NCBI GenBank assembly: GCA_964020155.1
Contig: OZ026551.1
Span: forward strand, 2,720,018-2,784,017
Length of the DNA: 64,000 nucleotides
Direction: 5' to 3'
From: Chondrilla cf. caribensis
Lineage: Eukaryota > Porifera > Demospongiae > Chondrillida > Chondrillidae
In this document: positions 1 to 25,466 of the stretch, piece after piece
How positions within the stretch are numbered: position 1 is the first letter of the stretch
Layout of the letters: each line of letters opens with the position of its first letter
The notes under the pieces: model-generated
Database searches by the model: none
The model's input: the letters and a program-made list of their open reading frames with translations, nothing else
Told to the model about the DNA's origin: nothing
Translations under genes and position numbers: made by a program

Positions 1-2577
1 CTGACGGGAAAGTAAGCCATTATATCGTTCAAAGGAAAACAGCCAAAATTCCTGTACTGGACCAAAATCCCTTAGAACATCAACTATATGGCCATGCATA
101 TGCATATTGGGTGTGACTGCCTGTTCACCATACAAAATTTCAACTCTTTTACAAAACTGAATTAGAAGTGCATGGGCCAATTGCAGTCCATCATTTGACA
201 CAGAGTGTTGACATAGTATCCTACATGCCAGAACAAAATGCCTCCAGCACTCTAAATGTTCTTTTGGCAAATATCCATGAAGAGCAGGAATCGAGTATAG
301 AGTCACCCAGTTCTTAAACTGGTCTGCAGTAAATGCAGAAAAACCGGTCTTGATCTTGTGAGGTACTCTACCAACTTCACTGGGTACAACAATTGAGTCA
401 ACTGTATTTTGCAAACTGTCAAAATCAGCTTTTTTTATTAAATCTTTCTTTAACCAAAGCTTTAACATGTGCTTGGCAGTACCAAGGAACAAGTTATGCA
501 TCGGATCTATAACAAGCATATTTATAGGATTAAAATAGGGTAGCTTTAGCAAAACAGAATATCGACAACCTAACTGTGACTCCATTTGTGCACGCTCAGT
601 TTTATTGCAACATTTTTGTATACTTTGTACATTTTTACGATGCAACTCCAGTTCTCAAGGGGGCCATTTTGACACGTCGAATCCTGAATAATTCATGCAA
701 CCAACAGAGCCTGGAAAGGCCTTTAAACATTTGCAGCAGCCCAGTCGTGCTGTGTGACCCAGAAAGCCACATACTTTCCGTCCAGCAGGTGTGTCACAAG
801 TGCAGCATAACAAAGCCAACTTTACTTCTTCCCAAAGTTCATCTGTTCCCCGCCGAACCTTCAATTTAATCCCTTTCCAAAACACCAGCAGTTCATTAAC
901 CAAAGGCTGAAGGTATGGATTGATATCGTGAGTGCGCTCAGAGGGTCCTGGTATGATTCCAACAAGAAGTACATGTTTACGCTTATACCTCAGAGTCCGT
1001 GGTATATTCATTATTGTAAGGTAAACACAACCCACAGAGTACACAACATGGTCAAAAGGCTGGAACCAGTCTACATTGAGCATGAGGGCAAGACACAGTG
1101 GCTTCTCCAAAATACTTATAAATTGTTGCCAAACTCTACCATTGTAAACATCCTGCAACAGGTTTTCATTACGTGATTGGTGTTTCCACTCATCACACAG
1201 TTCTACAAATCCAGGCTTTAGCAGGAGATGCTCAAGATGAGACTGTATACTACGGTAGCAATAAACTTTAAAAGGGTATAGAAATATTCTACCTGTATTG
1301 GAGTGTACAGTCTTAAGTAAGACTTGGTCACATGTAGAACTACGAAATTCAGAAAATGAACATTTGCGACTCTTTACTCTTCTTCCTTCATGGAGGATAC
1401 TGCTGCTTCGGTGGTATATCTGCTCACATTTTGGACATACTACATATCGAGTGAAATCAACATCCACTTTCATAATATTTTTCAATCGGTAAAGCGAGCA
1501 TGGGATGTGCACTGCTACACTTTTATTAAAAGGAGAAAAACGCCCAAGTATTTTGAAAAAAATACTTAGAAACAAGAGTAGTTGATTGATTGCATAGTCG
1601 GGGATGTTAAATTTTGACTGCAAACGCAATATAAATCCCAGCAGCCACAAAACAAGTGATTTCTGCTGCTTTGCTGAATCTGATGGAACTGGCTGTGGTA
1701 GTGGAGGAGGAGACACATCTGAGTCACATTCAGTATCACTGTTACTCATGAAATCATCATCCCAATATTCCTCTGAACACAAAGATTCATCATCTGATTC
1801 CAGTCCTGCGAAGTCAGATATACATGTTGTGATCACATTAATTTTGAAAAGAAAGAAATTGCAATGCACGTAGTGTATAACTTACTGTAATATTTATATA
1901 TATTATATATATATATATATATGCAAATTATATACTGTTAAGAGTGTATACCTTTCTGATCCAATGAGGTACTAGAAAGACATGAATCTTCCATTGGACC
2001 CTCTATATGGTTACATACTTCAAATGGCTCAATGCTTTCTCTGGAATCCTTGATGGATGTTAGAGTAGGAAACTTTGGTAAAGGCGGCGCAGACTCGCTA
2101 TCCAGGCCTGTATTTATTGATGGAATACAAATAATATTCAATGATAATTATTATATTATTATATCATAATATTCATAATATTATTTCAACATGTATGCTG
2201 GGGTTAAAAACAGCTGCAGCAACACGTGACATTTGCATGTATGTAGAAAGACATACAGTGGGACAAATAAAGCTAATTTAAAATAAAATTAATGAAAATC
2301 AGATATGCACATCCACACAGACTGGATACTAAACGTTTTTAAAAATACCTTCTTGCTTTGTTTTGGGCTTTTTGATCCACTCCTGTTTTTGTGTATCATA
2401 AAAAAGATGTAAATGCCGTTTATAAGTCTTCTCTGAGAGGACGCTGTCACAATGAGGACAAGTTACAGTCCCTGTTTCAGGTAGTTTAGCACTAGTAACT
2501 CGACCAGAAAGAATATTACGTGATAAAAGACTAGAGGATGGTGTTTCTTCATACAGGCTTGCAGAGTCGAAGTCCAT
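1..2577 (-). CDS. CACTA (En/Spm) transposon TNP2-like transposase, spliced, partial, one in-frame stop
   Basis: This is the transposase of a CACTA DNA transposon, which would bind the element ends and catalyse cut-and-paste. Three exons fit GT-AG rules with matching phase: 2577-2349, 2107-1952 and 1805 down to the window edge, where the frame is still open. The first exon carries a CxxC...H zinc-finger-like segment (CPHCDSVL...KRHLHLF). The large exon carries the Transposase_21/TNP2 signature: NVDWFQPF, LVGIIPGPSE, NPYLQPLVNELL, a Cys-rich segment, then VIDPMHNLFLGTAKHM near 500-530. The C-terminal end shows FGPVQEFWLFSFERYNG near position 20. A single TGA at 657-655, after ...FDVSKWPP, interrupts an otherwise continuous frame. 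It could be an inactivating CGA-to-TGA change. The ATG at 2577 is the first true ATG in exon 1. The family call is sure; activity is doubtful. Confidence 0.85.
655..657 (-). other. In-frame TGA in the CACTA transposase
   Basis: The codon lies between FDVSKWPP and a downstream segment that keeps the same frame for about 200 codons to the window edge with recognisable TNP2 sequence. No other stop is seen in the large exon, so this is an isolated nonsense change rather than a frameshift. Confidence 0.8.
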
Positions 2578-2735
2578 AACGTCTTTCGCGCTCACTAGGT
2601 ACGGGACGGAGACCACGTGTTACGAGTCTAATTTTATCTGTTATTAATTAGGTCACAACTATCCAATGAATTCGATGGAAATACGCGCGCGCGCGATCGT
2701 GTCATTCCTTCTATTGATCGAAGTTTTATCCAAAG
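2578..2735. promoter_or_regulatory. Divergent intergenic promoter region of the CACTA gene pair
   Basis: About 158 bp separate the start codons of the leftward transposase and the rightward accessory gene, so they probably share a bidirectional promoter. It contains a CpG-rich alternating GC tract near 2683-2696, unlike the AT-rich surroundings. No TATA box was recognised with confidence. Confidence 0.45.
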
Positions 2736-4605
2736 ATGGAATTTTCTAGTGACTCAGACCGTGACTGTGATTTTTCTTATCAACGTGAACAAATACCATT
2801 TGGTAAAGGACGCTTTAATGGTAGGATATACTTACCAGATTCCGACAATCTTGACGCGGAAGAGCCAACAATCCCTGCAAGGAAACAAAAGGGTCCAGTC
2901 TCTAACCTGCGTAGTAAAACGCCATCCCCTTCACCTTGGACACACGACAAACCAACACACAAAGGCAAGGACAACGAAAAGCAGAAGAGAAAACGTTTGC
3001 CATCTTCGCATCTACCTTCAGACAGGAATATTACTGTCCGTTTGCCAAATGTGACAAAAACAACTACTGCCGGTGACGATAATAAAGAAAACTCGCCCAT
3101 TGCCGATCAAAGAAAAGATTTAGAAGAGTCTACTGATGCAGTCTTAAAGCAGATTCAAAAAACGAATGATCTGCTAGGAGTCGTCGCGAAAAGGCTGGAC
3201 AGTACCGAAAAACGCTTGAGCAAGATGGAAAATGACATCTGGAGCACCAGATCATCCTCAAGTAGTGATAACAGTACCAATAAAGCCAAGAAAAAAGTAC
3301 CCCTCTTAGTCAGTGTGAGTCAATCCAATCATATTTGATATTTCTAGTCTACTCATGATTTGCTATTATGTTAATGTTTTAATCAATTGCATGTCAGTGG
3401 CCCGGAATCTTATTCCAGCTTGAATTGTTAAGCTCATCGCAGACCATCTCACAGTATATATCTTTGTGTCTGGACGTACTTATATGCCTATCCACATATT
3501 ATTGTGTATATCTGGTACACCATTATTGCTCATTTATCTAGTAAGAGTTTGTACCCAATTTCCAAGACTTAGTTCAATTCTCCAAATTACACCTGTTAGA
3601 GTAGGTAGCAACCCAATTGCTTACTTTTATATCATCCATTCTGTATAATACAACTTGATATTGAGCTTACATGCTTTGAATTGCAATTTGTTTAATGAAA
3701 TACTTCGTGTATATGTAATATCCAAAATTTGTTCAAAGCATGAAAACCTCAGTACATATATTTTTGCACAGCGTGAAACAAGAAGGGTGTATGGAATGTT
3801 GCAGCAAGAAGGTGAGAACTTTCTTGGATGGAATGTTGAACCGGGGTAAGTTCAAACATTGTATTGGAGTTAAGTGGTGCATGACTTGACTGTAAGGGTA
3901 CTGTTTTCTTTAGCAAATCTTTTAAAGATGAAGACAATCAAAGGACTTTGCAGCAACTAGTTCGTGAAGTTAAAGGGTTACAACCTGATTTCTTAACCCA
4001 ACAAATTCATGGTTAGGGAATCACGAGTTTTGACCTTGTGATAATGATTGCTGCATGCATATACTATTCTTTCACCTAACTCGTCCATTTATTTTAGATG
4101 CAGCCTACCGCTATTACCGAAGTCTGCGTGAAGAAGCTTCTGCAGAAAGGAGGGGGAAGAGTGTTAGTGATCTACAGAGGAAAAGAAGGCATGAACGGTT
4201 GGCAAGGGTGAGTTCTCAGAATACAGATTATATTTCGCTGCTCGCAATGGATACTATGTGACATTTCATTGATTGTAGAAACTTCAAGAACGAAGAGCGG
4301 CCCTCAGATCCATGACTTTTGATGATAACAAGCATAGGAATATGTGGGAGAACATCCTGAGTGTTGAAATGATGTCAAGTGAAAACAGCGGGGATGATAG
4401 CAGTGATGACACTATTTTCGTTAAACCTTTGCCTTGGAGGTCAAGTGAAGTCAATTCCTTCATGGCTCGCCTAGATGAACAGACCCTATCCACCAAGTCA
4501 GTAACTTCGAAAAGAATGTCAAGGAAACGCATGACTGGAGAGGATTCTGCACGATCTCAACCTTCCAGTAAGGATTTACCATTGTGGGCTTTCTCTAAAA
4601 AGTGA
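2736..4605 (+). CDS. CACTA-associated accessory protein of unknown function, five exons, 395 aa
   Basis: The exons 2736-3314, 3772-3845, 3914-4011, 4098-4207 and 4279-4605 join at consensus GT-AG sites, and their phases close to one 396-codon frame ending in TGA. That is strong evidence for a real spliced gene. The N-terminal ~190 residues are acidic, then Lys/Ser/Pro-rich, with a probable coiled coil (residues ~130-165, LKQIQKTNDLLGVVAKRL). The centre is basic and aromatic (DAAYRYYRSLREEA, then RKRRHERLAR and KLQERRAALR). The C-terminal part holds acidic serine runs and a PLPWRSSEVNSFMARLD motif. I do not recognise a named domain. Divergent pairing with the transposase suggests the second gene of the CACTA element, in the role TNPA has in plant elements, but that role is inference. 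A host gene beside the transposon is the alternative. Confidence 0.7.
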
Positions 4606-5141
4606 CCTCTCAAACATTGCAGTGTAGCTACGTACATTGTCAAGCTATTATAACAAACGCTTTGTAACACGAGGTTCATTCTTTTGTTGACGATTTAATT
4701 TTTTCCACCTGTTGTGATTTGAATTCATCACACAGCACTTTGAATTCATGATTTCAATATTTCTATGCATTTCTTGTTTGAATGCTTCTGAGGTTTTATC
4801 ATTTCATGGATACTATTTGTGATTTGAATCAATGTCCAAGACTATTCAAATTAACGTGATATGCATTACAGTATGGTGCGATTGATTATAATAATGTCAA
4901 AAATCAAGGTACATGGCATGCAACAGCGTATCGACCATGCGGCATATGCACACCATGTAGCATGTTATGCTACCCGGCGAATGGATGAAATTGGAGAGGA
5001 AATGTGCCCTGTCCTCCTTCATGAAAGGTATGAGGAAATGGCATATGACCTGTTGCAGGCCATATGCCATGAAATGCCATGTTTCCTGAACCTATCCTAT
5101 GAATTTCATGGTAGTGAAAATTCAGTTTTTGACATTGTGTA
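4606..5141. other. Intergenic stretch with repeated CATATG/GCCAT palindromic words
   Basis: No gene is supported here. From about 4905 to 5100 short words related to GGCATATG and its complement recur in both orientations, e.g. near 4951, 5040 and 5059. This is compatible with subterminal transposase-binding repeats of the CACTA element, but no terminal CACTA sequence or target duplication was found. An open frame at 4861-5142 runs through this repetitive stretch and is not credible as a gene. Confidence 0.35.
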
Positions 5142-5269
5142 GTCATGTGGCGCGAGATCCCTCGTGTAAACCATTTGAGAAATCTCAAAGTAGCTAAAGT
5201 AGTATAAAAGCATGCCTACATTCCGTTCGTTTCAGTTATTCGAAGTAAGGTACGATTCACCACAGTGGA
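5142..5269 (+). promoter_or_regulatory. Promoter block of Ig/FN3 gene A (shared by all four paralogues)
   Basis: The block holds a GTCATGTGGCGCGAGATCC box at 5142-5160, a TTGAGAAATCTCAAAG dyad near 5175-5190, a TATAAAAG box at 5203-5210 and the leader TACGATTCACCACAGTGGA just before the ATG. The same elements in the same order precede genes B, C and D, while flanking intergenic sequence differs. That points to a conserved core promoter. The TATA box lies about 60 bp upstream of the ATG, so the 5' UTR must be short. Confidence 0.7.
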
Positions 5270-19609
<14,340 letters not shown>

Positions 19610-20587
19610 TTACCATTTTCAGTAGTGTGCAATGTGTGTAACATAACAAATTTAAGGATTTGCATGTTTTTCTTAATATATTATCTATACCTCACAGATA
19701 CAATGCAAATGTGTATTATTATAATATTACTGGTTACTACACAATGCTTGATTTACACATAACTTTTTTGTACACTTGACACTGTCTCGAGCTTCCAAGT
19801 GCACGTGTGTAATGTCAAAAAGTGCAATATTCTGTATACTAAACAATATAATATTATAAATTCTATAAAAAATAATCTGCATTGCATTCCTCTGTGAGAA
19901 TGATAGTCCGGAGAACAGAGTGCTGCACACAGCTAATAATAAGAGGTGATATAACATGAATCTCTAGTATAATAGCATTAATCATCACGTATGCTAATGT
20001 CCAAGTGGTTTATCCAGTATTAGCAGTGATAACAGTATACTGTATACACAGTACATAATATATACTTTATACATAGGTACGTGTGGCCATGGGAAGATAT
20101 GTCCAGCATTGGAGGGCAAGCACTGGGTGATAGAGGTAATATATATGTAAACATTTAGCAGTGGCCATATCCAACTGGACAAATGAGGTCGTAACTTGGC
20201 CATCCCACTTAAACTGAGCTGGTATAATTGGATTTATTATATAAGATATATAATTAGCTTCTCCAGTCATCGATGACGACATCATGCTTATGCATGCAGT
20301 ACAATGTGTCACACTACAATGGAGGACAACTCAGCATGCGCTCGTTGTAATTCAGTAAATCTTTCTCCCAAATTATAATTTACTACAATGCTACAATTTG
20401 GGCATATGAGTGGTAGAATTTATCGTTCCATTTTGAGGAAATTCAGCATTTTTACAAGACTTAGTTCATTTGCTATATGATTTAGTTTGGTGGGCCATGC
20501 CCCCTCTTTCAAATATTTGAGGGAGGGCAGCAAGTGCACCCCCCAGCCCCCCTCCCTTCCAGTTCTTACATCTATGGTTATATGTAT

Positions 20588-20623
<36 letters not shown>

Positions 20624-21184
20624 ACAATCAGTTTCATGTTTAGATTATCTGTGCAATTGTCGTGTTAATGTGTATATGTGTAGTTTGTTCTTCCTCTTCC
20701 TTTTTTCTTAATATCTTATTATTATGTATATGTACTCGATTTAATTATATATATATATTATGCCATTATATAGAACTACTGACAAAAGTAATTATTAATT
20801 ATACATAATTTGGCATACACAAGACAGATTAACTTATGAGTAACTTGCACAATCTAATACTGTAGCCTGAACCTCAATTATTATTAATATGGCAGCAAGT
20901 GCAATATATGAGCAGGAAGTGTTTTAATTTCTCTTTTAATACTTTGTACTATGGGAACCTGTCGATTGACAAACTATAGAAGCATGATATTATCATATAA
21001 TAATGAATAGTGTAATGCAATAGTAACTATCAATTAGTATTAACAAAATGCAAGAATTAAGATATATAATATATAATTTTAATTGTATTTTATTGCATTT
21101 CATTTTTGACTAAAATTTCATCTATATTATGCATGATAAAACAAAGCAAACCTTGGATCTAGAGTTATATGATATATATTATTA

Positions 21185-21245
<61 letters not shown>

Positions 21246-21588
21246 GTACTGATGTAGGGAGACTCCCAAAATAGCACATACAACAGTCAATAAATAAAAC
21301 AATTTATAACAGTTCAACTCTTCTATTCCACATTCTCATAACCATCCTAGCAATCGACTTCTCATGCAATCTTTTCATCACATCATTTAATTCAGTTGTC
21401 GTCCTCATTCTTCATTTAATTTAGCTGTTCTAGTCTAAGATCAAATCGCACATCTTGTAGGGCCTCACAGGATGTGAGGAAATGCCTCTCATCATCCCAT
21501 ATAATTATAATAATATTAATAATAAAAATAATTAAAAAGTTAATAATAATAATAGGTAATAAATTATAATTGACAAAAATAATATTAT
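19610..21588. other. Intergenic region downstream of gene A, no gene seen
   Basis: This is AT-rich sequence with a TA tract (about 20590-20620), a 60-bp TTA/ATT microsatellite (21182-21244) and a C-rich patch near 20500-20560. Short open frames on both strands show no recognisable protein. It must contain the 3' UTR of gene A, but no unambiguous AATAAA signal near the stop was identified. Confidence 0.6.
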
Positions 21589-21957
21589 ATTATTAATAAA
21601 GCTGATTTGAAAAGAATCAAGGAGCAAGGTCAAGATCTTGGCTTATATCTCAATGTGGAAAAATCGGAGCTGATATCACACAACCAATCTACAGCTGATG
21701 ATGTGTTGTCTACCTTTCCTGGGTTACAGTTTGTCCATGCACAGCAAGCTACACTATTGGGCTCACCCTTAGGTGATGAAGCTATGGATGCTTGCTTGGA
21801 CACCCAACTTCACCAGTTGAAGTTGATAGGGGAGCAACTATGTCACCTTCACGATGCCCTCACCATCCTCCGTCACTCCTTTGCCCTACAGCAAATATAC
21901 TCTTTCCTTTATTTGTCGAGAGCAAGAACAATACTTCGTGATAGTGTGCCTCATTAA
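21589..21957 (+). pseudogene. Non-LTR retrotransposon reverse-transcriptase fragment
   Basis: About 118 codons match the region after the catalytic centre of a LINE-type reverse transcriptase (LGLYLNVEKSELIS, then QATLLGSPLG). The fragment lacks the YxDD box and everything upstream, and it ends at a stop at 21955-21957. It is a dead fragment. The related C-terminal piece at 34352-34897 could belong to the same element family. Confidence 0.65.
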
Positions 21958-22064
21958 TGGAAAGTATTCTTACACTGCTGAGATGAGCGATTTTTCAACA
22001 GATAATAGTGATATCCCAGATGTTTAGTGTGTACATTGATGATGTATAATAAACTTCCATGATT

Positions 22065-22465
22065 ATGGGCATTGGTACATGTATGGCAGGCCTTGCAGAA
22101 ACCTGCTCACACTTTGCTACCATACTATACTGGTTGAAGACAGTCCACATATATTCTGGCACAATCACAAAAGTGGCTCTCCCCAACATGTCATGCAGCA
22201 ATGAAGACATTAAATCAGCAGAAAAGAGTTAGCAATTAGCTATGAACCATACAATGTCAAGTCATGCAGTAATTACACACCTGTAAATTTGTATTAAAAG
22301 GAAGTTAGCTAAGATAGTCATGTTAGTAAAGTGTTAAGTGTTACGTGATAATTCTAATGAAATAAAGTAAAAACTAATAAATTATAAGAACTGGTGAATT
22401 TGTCTACTTCTCAGTTTCAGCATGAGATGGACTAATCTGGAACACCTAAACCTCTCACTCCATTG
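22065..22465. repeat. Dispersed repeat, copy 1 (second copy at 46765-47165)
   Basis: About 400 bp align collinearly with 46765-47165, sharing segments such as ATTCTGGCACAATCACA, AATTACACACCTGTA and ATGGACTAATCTGG. Several small indels separate the copies. It has no coding content. It is probably the non-coding part of an old mobile element. Confidence 0.65.
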
Positions 22466-22774
22466 CTCAGATGAAGACGCTTACTGTAGGTCTTGCTTGG
22501 ATGTCGAGTCCGTATGGAGATCAGAGGAACGAATCTCTTCTCTTCCGACGGTGTTAGGCTGAATAGGTTCATCAGATAAAATCTGAGACGCTTGAGCACT
22601 GATTCAATCCTGACGGTAGACAGTTGCACCAGGCACGCTTTATTTCATATGATACATGAACAGTTAATGAATCCACCGCTGCTGTCACACCTGCAGCAAA
22701 CTAGCATCTTGTACGATCAAAAGAGATTTTCTGAATCACACATGTTCACTGTCGGCCATTTTTGCACGTCACAA

Positions 22775-22887
22775 ATCTTGTGGCGCGAGGTGCAATCCGT
22801 TGAGAAATCTCAAAAGTACAGTTAAAAGTGTGTCTACTTTCCACTTGTCTTCGTTGTTCAGAATAAGGTACGATTCACCACAGTGGA
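22775..22887 (+). promoter_or_regulatory. Promoter block of Ig/FN3 gene B
   Basis: The block repeats the gene A elements: TTGTGGCGCGAGG box, TTGAGAAATCTCAAAAGTA dyad and the leader TACGATTCACCACAGTGGA. The TATA position reads GTTAAAAG (near 22821) instead of TATAAAAG, so it is the weakest TATA-like match of the four paralogues. This fits the degraded state of gene B. Confidence 0.6.
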
Positions 22888-22987
22888 ATGACATTCTCCA
22901 TCATTTATACTGCGATTATTGTTTTATGGTGGAGCGTTGGTAAGACCTTTTTGACAGAAATGACGTATTTATCGACATTTAATGAAG

Positions 22988-22989
22988 TA
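22988..22989. other. TA target-site duplication, left end of the pogo element
   Basis: TA at 22988-22989 and at 28517-28518 flank the inverted-repeat ends of the pogo element, as expected for Tc1/mariner-pogo insertion. Intron 1 of genes A, C and D lacks the element and gives the empty-site structure. Confidence 0.75.
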
Positions 22990-23556
22990 GAGTAAAAAAT
23001 CAAAATTCGGACACATCAAAATTCGGCCACTGATATCTCTCTTCATTCTGAACGCTTTAAATTCAAATTGCCATCGATAGAAAGAACACAACAAGTACTA
23101 TCATTTCCAGTAGTTAGGGTAATTTCCATTCGAAAGTTTTTGAAATATACGCCTCTAAACGCGATGGCCGAATTTTGCAAAATTCGGACATAATCACCAA
23201 ACTCGGACAAAGCTTCACAGCATTCTAATGGAATATGCCATTGGTATCATTATGAAACATTAACTACTTGTACAACAGTTTGTTACCGATACATGTGCGA
23301 AGTTTCAAAGTTATAGCTTCGTTCTTCAGAAAATGCTGCTTCTCTTTTCAGGAGGTGGCGTAACATCAAAATTCGGCCACCCTCAAAAACGCTCTGTCGA
23401 ACAAGGGAGCTGGAACTAGTGGTGCAAACGTACCGACTTGATAACTGCAGAACACACAAGGTACTTACATGATCATCAATAGAGGCTAGGCCTTGCATCA
23501 GGCCACAAATCTTGCAAATGATATCGCGAACGCCATTTTATGATTGGTTTCGCTAT
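22990..23556. repeat. Left terminal inverted repeat of the pogo element
   Basis: It is the reverse complement of about 27960-28516 with scattered substitutions and small indels. The motif AATTCGG or its complement recurs at ~23005, ~23027, ~23170, ~23188 and ~23371, so the repeat may carry an array of transposase-binding sites. Confidence 0.85.
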
Positions 23557-23830
23557 ATGTAATCTACATATGTGGAGTGCGTACTTTCGATGTTAGTTAG
23601 CTATCCTATGAGACACAGTTCAGCCAGGTCCATTATAAGCTTAATTTAGTCACCTGCTGGATAAAATGTAGCCATAGCAAGTCTCCACTAGCCTGTACTT
23701 GAGTTGAGTTAAAAACAACGCAAAAACACAAAAAATGCAAAACCAAAAGATGAAACTGTCCCATGCATTTTCTTGTAACGACACTTAGTCTAGAAAATGC
23801 CAGTAAGCCAAGTGGTGCAGCAAAAGGTGT

Positions 23831-25404
23831 TCACAGAAAGCCAGATCTACATTTTGGACACCTAAACTGTTTCCTTCCTCTAGGCATTCGAATACACTTA
23901 CAGTGGTACCACTTGTTGCATTTGTCACAGGAAATCATCCGCTCATCAAACATCTCTGGCATTCTGCAAATACAGTAGAGTTCCTCCACAACAGTTCTTT
24001 CTTCTGAAAAGTTGGCACCTTTTCTATTTTTGGCTTTCGGGAAGAGTGACATGAAACCATTTTCCAGGCAGGCTTGCAGGTGTTTTCGCATTTTGCCCTG
24101 GTTGAAGACTATACCGGATGCATCATTGCCTTTGCACACCTCTACTGAAAAAGCTATGGCAAACAGGCCACAGTCATGCAAACCCTGCTGCTGCTGGACT
24201 GACTTCAGCTGAATGTTGATAGAATCAGCAGGTGCAGCTGGCTTGAACATTGTTGCTAGTTGTAGGAGTGTGTGTGTGGAAGTATCCATCTCCGATCCTA
24301 GACTGTCCAGAACAATGGCAGTGTTGCTTCCTGCTTCCCTGTATGCACATATCCAGTGTGATTCACCTAATAACATATACAGTAGTAGTATAAGTAATGG
24401 TTTTATAATCGAGCTGATTATTTTTCCAAAACTGCTAGCTTTAGAGTAGAGATCTTGGTAAAGATCTTCTCTACATGTTTCCATTGTAACAGTTGCAGAA
24501 TCTAGTACAAAATAATTGTTTATGATACGCTCATTTCTAACCTGTATGTATGAGCTGCACAGCTTTCCTTTTGGGATCCACTGCTCCAAACTGCAATTTC
24601 TGCCCAAGAAGCGTGTTCTGAAATCCACCAATATCCATGCATTGCTTCTGCAGAAGACTCTGAGCTGCATTCATGAGCGTGTCATCAAGATCATCTCCAT
24701 TCTGTAGTCGATGCTTGGCACTAGCATTAAGGTTTAGTTCCCTAATCCACCAATCCATTTGTTCTATATAATAAAGTGGGAAAAATATGTACGTTATAAT
24801 TATCCAATACGTAATATATATCACTCCAATCATACAGATGTACTCACGTTTTTTGGGTTTGGAATTATTAGTGCATTTTTTTGCTTCCTTCTTCACACAG
24901 GTGGTGGGTGTGATTAGTGTCAAACTTTGTGCTCTGTCAGGCATATTTGACTCAGTACCTGCATGCAGTTTGGGTAGGGTAACTTACTAAGGTAAATTCC
25001 AGACAAAAATTGAATAATTTCAATTTTATATTACTGGTTGTCAGCTTCTCGGGTTATGCTAATTTAAAATGTCTTTACTTTAACATTGCCATCATATAGA
25101 ACTAATTCAGATGTCATTGACTAAACCTGACAAAGTCCTATTAGTAAGACTTTAATTGGAACAATTTGTACAAAACATATATATCATGAAGTATAGTAGT
25201 ATTCATATGTAGGGATGATGCCGAAAAATGGGTCAATTGGGTCGAATACGTTTTTACTCAATATATATATATATATTATATTCATAATTATCAAAATATA
25301 ACAAATAATAGTACAGAACAGGAAGAACAAACTACACAGAGTACAAGTTAACACAATAAACACACAAATACTAAACATGAAAATTGTTACCAATTAAAAC
25401 AATA

Positions 25405-25466
<62 letters not shown>

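Noticed and set aside
576..1873. Plus-strand open frames opposite the CACTA transposase
   Set aside because: Antisense shadows of the clearly coding minus-strand exon.
4861..5142. 93-codon ATG-initiated frame between the CACTA gene and gene A
   Set aside because: It runs through palindromic repeats with no domain signal.
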